A DNA stretch of 64,000 nucleotides, from contig CANTUZ010000004.1 in the NCBI GenBank assembly GCA_947846985.1, forward strand, positions 79,990,159 through 80,054,158, written 5' to 3'. Below the pieces are notes generated by a model that searched no databases, was not told the DNA's origin, and saw only the letters and a list, made by a program, of their open reading frames with translations. Positions 60,201 through 64,000 of the stretch are shown here, one piece after another. The position numbers and the translations under genes were made by a program. The stretch is from Fratercula arctica. Lineage: Eukaryota > Chordata > Aves > Charadriiformes > Alcidae. Position 1 is the stretch's first letter. Each line of letters opens with the position of its first letter.

Positions 60201-62634
60201 TGTCATACATTTTCTTGCTAGTAATTCTAGGGCATAATGTGTTGCTTGTGCTGCACTTTCTCCTAAGACAGTACCCACACTGATTGCCAACTCCAGCTCA
60301 TTTCCACGAATCAGGGCTGCCATCGCAAGCTTGCTCAATGAAAAAATTATAGCATTAAGGCACACAAGCATTTTTGGGGATTCACCATGTTGAGCATAAG
60401 ACATTCATTTATGAGACTGCTTTTTACAGAAGGACAAAATATGCATTAATTAAAGCTACTTTATGTATAAATTTGGGTCTCTTGAATGAGTCAATAATTG
60501 TGCACCATGTGTTAGTCAGTTTTTAAATAACCAAATAGATTTCTTTTATTCAACCAAAGAGATAATACATACAATAAAAAGCATGATGGATAGCAATTCC
60601 TTCCAGTCCTAAGTAAGGACATGAGCTTTCAGAGTACACATTTCCCCTCTCTTTTGATGAAAGGAAACTCAAAAAAAAACCCCCAAAAGTCAAAAGGAGA
60701 CACAAAAAAACAACCAAAAACCCAGGCCAGGAAGGGGTCTCCTGTTCTTGCCCTCTCTGGGCAACTGGAGTTATGACAGGGATAGCAGAATATTAAACAG
60801 GAAGAGATTACACAACAGCTTCAAACACTTCTATTTTGAAATACAGCCATGAACTGATTATTGCTTTCTCTCGGAACAGCTCATTAAGGTGGAACTTTAC
60901 TTATTTCAGGGGACAGAGAAGGAAAAATACGTTGGGTCAACAACAAAATCCAGAGAGAATGAGGGAAAGAAACAATTTGTAAACCTACCAAAAAAAAAAA
61001 AAAAAAGAAAATCTAATAAAATGTTTCTTATGTCTCAGCCCTATTTTTGGGCTGAGGGGTAGGGTTTTTTCGTATTTACTTCACCATTTAGACTGCAAAT
61101 TCTTCAAGGGAGAGATTGCGCCTTTTGCGGCACAATGAAGTCCCAGTTCTGAATGGGTCTTTTGAGTCACCATAAACAGCAACAATTACGTGTATATGTC
61201 AGGTACTCAGGTACCTTATATTTTTTGATACAGCAAGATACTATATATATGAAAATACAATTAAATAATAACATACTACTATCTGTGCATGACAGAAATC
61301 TTGAATTTAATAGAATTAAGGGAGTTTTGCTACTAACTTCACTATTGTAAGGATCAAACTCTCTATATAAATATATACAAAGCAAATACCAAGTATAAGT
61401 AATACATTTTAGAATGTGGTACATTGGTACATACATTTTAAAAACCAGTTAATGTGGAGATGTAAAAAGGAAGTCAATGATGGCCCTTCCATAGTTAAAT
61501 ATTAAAAAAAAAAAAATAATAATTACCTCTATATTTTCAACAGCCAGATGGCAACACGCTGCAAGCACTGCATGGCCGTCCTGGAAATACCATTCTGCCA
61601 GTTCCTTACTGACCTTGTGCAGGAGCCTGCAACAACAAAACATGAATTCTGCAAGGTCACTTCAAGCTTGGAGTTCTTCGGTTCTTATTTTATATACAAG
61701 TCACCACATTTGCTTCTGGACCCTAAAATCCCTCTATTTGACTTACAGATTAACACCAGCACTAGTTTTCAAAATGCAGTTTGAACTTCACCCACTACTT
61801 AAGTTGCAGCATATTCAGCTGGATCAGTTTCTCGAGATCTACATCAGGATGGAAAAGTCTCTTCAGACTGACAGAAGAAAAACCAAATATTTGGGTTTTC
61901 ATCCTGCACTTGTGAACTCTGCATAAATATCTCCAATTGCTCAAAAGCTGCACATGTAAACAAAGTAACTCCACAGCCTCCAAGCTGCTTTTGTTACTAC
62001 ACATATCACTAAATCGTTTGATTTAGGTTTTTGAGCACTGGTCTAGACAAGGAGGGAGGCATGTTTTCCTTTATGGGCACGCACAATGAAAGCGTGGCCA
62101 TTAGTGCACACTGTCAGAATTTCACTGGCAATAAACTGTGAAGCTCCAGGAGGAGACGATGCATAAAATATAAGGTCTCATGGACACTTGCTAATGCTAA
62201 ACCTTACTCTACTTACCAAAAGTTCTAAGTTAATATGCCACATATTTAAACATATTTAAGTGCATAGGAACGCACCTTAAAGATCAAGCGAATGAAAAGG
62301 ATATTCATAATTATAACATATACATATGAAAAATCCATTTGGTGCTAGGAGGCAGCACAACAGCAGAATTATTCAGTGTAGCACCAGTTAGTGACTCTAT
62401 CAACTAAGTACTAGAAGATGTAATATTGTGTTGTCGAATCCTACCTTGCTGATGCCAAATTAAACACCTAAGGCTTATCTCCCTTGACGACTTTACATTC
62501 TGCACAAAAATGAGGCTTTAGATATAAACTAGAACAACTTACTCATTATAATCATCTGTATTGTTTGCACCAGGATTTGAAGATCCAGTTCCTGTAGAGA
62601 GCGGAGACATTTGTATATTGCCCTCACAAGCTGC
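48086..62634 (-). CDS. WDR17: WDR17, WD repeat domain 17, C-terminal part (partial, last 10 exons)
   Basis: Exons in order of translation: 62634-62543, 61626-61527, 60329-60190, 55947-55836, 54811-54670, 54580-54478, 53609-53508, 51349-51254, 51089-50906, 48205-48086. All introns are GT-AG, all phases agree, and together they give 396 codons plus stop. The product matches the end of vertebrate WDR17 as I know it: [68 protein letters not shown] and [15 protein letters not shown]. The N-terminal WD40 propellers are outside the window. This part is helical and resembles the repeat-rich tails of coatomer or IFT-type proteins. Its molecular role is not settled, though WDR17 is noted for retinal and testis expression. 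The first exon here enters in frame after an unseen upstream exon. No disruption seen. Confidence 0.95.
48975..49445 (-). mobile_element. CR1 element in the last WDR17 intron
   Basis: CACAGAACCACGG terminal repeats, GGTTGGAAGGGACCTTAAAG, then the standard body to CTCCAACAGCTCCATGTC. The - strand retains a partly open CR1 frame. Very similar to the copies at 193, 36779, 54896 and 58349. Confidence 0.92.
49894..50432 (+). mobile_element. CR1 element (reference type for the composite tail)
   Basis: Runs from CTCTGCCCTGGTGAGGCC through GGCTGAGAGCCCTGGGGCTG and CAGTGGTGCCCAGGGACAG to ATTCCATGATTCTGTGA. It is the normal version of the tail used by the composite element at 20005 and 27736, and shows what ordinarily precedes that junction. 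Confidence 0.92.
50906..51089 (-). CDS. WDR17: WDR17 penultimate coding exon
   Basis: Encodes [40 protein letters not shown] and [20 protein letters not shown], then Q. Enters with the third base of a lysine codon and exits in phase 0 at CAG|GTACGA. Confidence 0.95.
51254..51349 (-). CDS. WDR17: WDR17 exon, third from the end
   Basis: Encodes [20 protein letters not shown] and [11 protein letters not shown], plus two bases. Donor CAA|GTAGGT. Reading on would hit TAG at once, so this donor is required. Separated from the next exon by only 164 bp. Confidence 0.93.
51461..51500 (+). repeat. Short tandem repeat, 14-bp unit x ~2.8
   Basis: GGAAATAACTTTAT repeated in tandem, with the last unit changed to GGAAATAAATTGA. 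Intronic simple repeat. Confidence 0.8.
51570..51725 (+). repeat. Degenerate tandem repeat of ~30-55-bp units
   Basis: Four to five units built on TTTGATTTTAATTATTGCTA and TTTACACC, e.g. at 51573, 51603, 51662 and 51702, with decreasing similarity. AT-rich minisatellite in a WDR17 intron. Confidence 0.7.
52227..52730 (+). mobile_element. CR1 element in a WDR17 intron
   Basis: From TTTTGGGCCCTTCACTCC through GGAGAGAAGGAGGCTGAGG and GGGCAGTGGTGGAGTCGCC to GGTTGATGGTTGGACTTGATG and ATTCTATGATTCTATTC. Complete 3' end, 5'-truncated. Confidence 0.93.
53508..53609 (-). CDS. WDR17: WDR17 exon, fourth from the end
   Basis: Encodes [20 protein letters not shown] and [13 protein letters not shown], plus two bases completed as serine. 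Acceptor TTTCTAG, donor GAG|GTAATA. Confidence 0.95.
53610..54477 (-). other. WDR17: WDR17 intron
   Basis: 0.9-kb AT-rich intron with an A-rich tract near 53656-53678. Nothing else recognised. Confidence 0.8.
54478..54580 (-). CDS. WDR17: WDR17 exon, fifth from the end
   Basis: Encodes [20 protein letters not shown], then [13 protein letters not shown]. Flanked by an 89-bp intron on its 5' side. Acceptor CCCAACAG, donor GCGA|GTGAGT. Confidence 0.95.
54670..54811 (-). CDS. WDR17: WDR17 exon, sixth from the end
   Basis: Encodes [40 protein letters not shown] and IGIQHVK, plus one base. Acceptor TTTCCAG, donor AAAG|GTGGGT. Confidence 0.95.
54812..55835 (-). other. WDR17: WDR17 intron
   Basis: 1.0-kb intron, nearly half of it a CR1 (54896-55296). 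Confidence 0.8.
54896..55296 (-). mobile_element. CR1 fragment in a WDR17 intron
   Basis: AATCATAGAATCATG, TTGGGCTGGAAGGGATG, then the usual body to CTCTCTCAGCCTGTC, where similarity stops. Confidence 0.92.
55836..55947 (-). CDS. WDR17: WDR17 exon, seventh from the end
   Basis: Encodes [20 protein letters not shown], then [17 protein letters not shown], phase 0 at its end. Acceptor TTTGTGCAG, donor AAG|GTACAG. Confidence 0.95.
55948..60189 (-). other. WDR17: WDR17 intron (4.2 kb)
   Basis: The largest complete WDR17 intron in view. It contains a CR1 at 58349-59100 and several A/T tracts (56152, 57379). The human gene has an optional small exon in this interval; I did not find a counterpart. 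Confidence 0.75.
58349..59100 (-). mobile_element. CR1 element in a WDR17 intron
   Basis: ATAGAATCATAGAATCATAG, CAGGTTGGAAGGGACC and a long body reaching past the usual truncation point to the GGGGTCTCCCCCGAGC and CACTAACATGAAGTCC region. One of the two longest CR1 copies here. The right end is approximate. Confidence 0.92.
60190..60329 (-). CDS. WDR17: WDR17 exon, eighth from the end
   Basis: Encodes [40 protein letters not shown] and CMTVTT, plus two bases. Starts after GAGCAAG and ends at ACATG|GTAAGA. Aligns without gaps to the mammalian protein. Confidence 0.95.
60330..61526 (-). other. WDR17: WDR17 intron
   Basis: 1.2-kb AT-rich intron with an A17 run near 60990 and a T-rich tract (A-rich on the + strand) just after its donor. 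No transposon recognised. Confidence 0.8.
61527..61626 (-). CDS. WDR17: WDR17 exon, ninth from the end
   Basis: Encodes [20 protein letters not shown], then [13 protein letters not shown]. Enters with the last base of a glutamate codon. Acceptor GTTGCAG, donor GAG|GTAATT. Confidence 0.95.
61627..62542 (-). other. WDR17: WDR17 intron
   Basis: 0.9-kb AT-rich intron. Nothing recognised. Confidence 0.8.
62543..62634 (-). CDS. WDR17: WDR17 exon, tenth from the end (first in window)
   Basis: Encodes [20 protein letters not shown], then [10 protein letters not shown], plus two bases. The AACEGN start is conserved. The following Ser/Gly/Asn-rich linker differs greatly from mammals but keeps the same length. 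Acceptor ACATCTAG, donor AATGA|GTAAGT. Confidence 0.9.
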
Positions 62635-62698
62635 CTAGATGTGAATAAAAAAAAGGATTAATTAATGCACCAACCATAATGAAAATGAAATGTGATTT

Positions 62699-63482
62699 TT
62701 CATAGAATCACAGACTGTGTTGGGTTGGAAGGGACCTCTAAAGGCCATCTAGTCCAACCGCCCTGCAGTGAGCAGGGACATCTTCAACTAGATCAGGTTG
62801 CTCAGAGCCTCATCCAGCCTGGCCTTGAATGTCTCCAGGGATGGGGCCTCCACCCCCTCTCTGGGCAACCTGGGCCAGTGTCTCACCACCCTCAGTGTAA
62901 AGAACTTCTCCCTAATGTCTAATCTAAACCTGCCCTGCTCTAGTTTAAACCGTTGCCCCTCGTCCTATCGCTACATGCCCTTGCAAACAGCCCCTCCCCA
63001 GCTTTCTTGTAGCCCCTTCAGGTACTGGAAGGCCACTATAAGGTCTCCCCAGAGCCTTCTCTTCTCCAGGCTGAACACCCCCAGCTCTCTCAGCCTGTCC
63101 TCACAGCAGAGGGGCTCCAGCCCTCAGATCATCCTCATGGCCCTCCTCTGGCCCCGCTCCAACAGGTCCATGTCCTTCTTGTCCTGAGGGCTCCGGAGCT
63201 GGACACCGCACTCCAGGTGGGGTCTCACCAGAGCAGAGCAGAGGGGCAGAATCACCTCTCTGGATCTGCTGGCCACGCTTCTTTTGATGCAGCCCAGGAT
63301 GCCATTGGCCTTCTGGGCTGCAAGCGCACATCGCTGGCTCATGTCCAGCTTTTCATCCACCAGGACCCCCAAGTCCTTTTCCACAGGGCTGGTCTCTATC
63401 ACGTCATCCCCCGGCCTGTATTGATAACGAGGATTGTCCCAACCCAAGTGTAGGACCTCGCACTCGGCCTTGTTGAACTTCA
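62699..63482 (-). mobile_element. CR1 element, long copy
   Basis: CATAGAATCACAGACTG, GGGTTGGAAGGGACCTC, then the body to TTGTTGAACTTCAAC. The - strand shows an open CR1 reverse-transcriptase C-terminal frame of about 120 codons, with motifs such as HLGWDNPRYQY, LGVLVDEKLD and [12 protein letters not shown]. Confidence 0.94.
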
Positions 63483-63747
63483 ACAACAAAAAATAATCTA
63501 AGATCTATAAAAATCTTTCTAAAGCAAAGGAAATGTTGAAACCAATGAACTTACTCACAGCTAAATCTGAGCCTAGTTGTAGCCAGCCATCGCGAAACTC
63601 TACCAAAGCACGAGACCTCTTCCCTCCTATGAATTTGTACAGGATTTTTCCAGCATTTGAATACTCTTAAAATGGACAGTGATGGCTACAACCTTGATTT
63701 TTACACCCCTAGGAGTGAGTGGCTGTGATCGAAGGAAAGCTGGGTAG

Positions 63748-63860
63748 ACATAGTGCCTAGAGATATGGTTTAGCGATGGTTTCTGTCAGTGTTAGGTTGA
63801 TGGTTGGACTCGATGATCTGAAAGGTCCCTCCCAACCGAGGCGATTCTAGGATTCTATGA
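63748..63860 (+). mobile_element. CR1 3'-end fragment
   Basis: GTTAGGTTGATGGTTGGACT, GATCTGAAAGGTCCC, then ATTCTAGGATTCTATGAA. Only the terminal ~110 bp. Confidence 0.9.
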
Positions 63861-64000
63861 ACTATGTAGACACACATCCCAGTAGGTACATCTGGAAATG
63901 GTTTATACAGTGGCATCAGCTGAACCTTTTTCGTATCTGGCAATAAATTATTTCTAACATTAAACCAGAAGAGATCGGCGTGCGTTAAAAGGAAAATCAT

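Larger units (their letters stand above)
62635..64000 (-). other. WDR17: WDR17 intron running off the right edge
   Basis: Contains two CR1 copies of opposite orientation. The exon expected upstream (DVKKLVHFF region in mammals) is not in the window. Confidence 0.75.

Noticed and set aside
63550..63690. Possible upstream WDR17 exon on the - strand
   Set aside because: No frame matches the expected conserved residues preceding AACEGN, and splice sites are poor.

Overview
This is bird nuclear DNA. About sixteen CR1 non-LTR retrotransposon copies or fragments are scattered through it. They are recognisable by the GGTTGGAAGGGACCT motif and tails ending in repeats of ATTCTATG. Two spliced vertebrate genes can be read with every exon phase matching: ASB5 on the + strand, complete, and the 3' part of WDR17 on the - strand. 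The two genes converge. I recall the same neighbourhood and relative orientation from human 4q34.

Layout. Positions 1-12.3 kb are intergenic, with one CR1 and no gene I can support. ASB5 has a TATA-like box at 12.35 kb, its start codon at 12509, a 22-kb first intron, six further exons between 34.67 and 42.27 kb, and a poly(A) signal near 42.75 kb. From 42.8 to 46.4 kb lies a GC- and CpG-richer convergent intergenic stretch. It holds a chimeric CR1, long A and T tracts, and a small unexplained spliceable frame on the - strand. From 46.4 to 64 kb lies WDR17, with ten exons (396 codons plus stop) from 62634 down to the stop at 48086, then a likely 1.7-kb 3' UTR. The rest of WDR17 lies beyond the right edge.

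Function. ASB5 is an ankyrin-repeat, SOCS-box protein, by family a substrate receptor of Cullin-5/Elongin BC ubiquitin ligases. WDR17 is a large WD-repeat protein with a helical C-terminal part, and only that C-terminal part is here. Nothing suggests that the two genes act together.

The most unusual structures are two pairs of inverted, nearly identical ~0.5-kb segments, each about 7 kb apart. The first pair (20005-20515 and 27736-28252) lies within ASB5 intron 1. Each copy joins the same non-CR1 'head' of ~232 bp, differing by one base by eye, to a more diverged CR1 tail. This looks like a composite, SINE-like retroelement. The second pair (36590-37062 and 44626-45100) joins a CR1 body to ~190 bp of unique DNA. 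It brackets ASB5 exons 4-7 and looks like a 3' transduction or an inverted duplication. I recognise no operon, CRISPR array, tRNA or rRNA gene.
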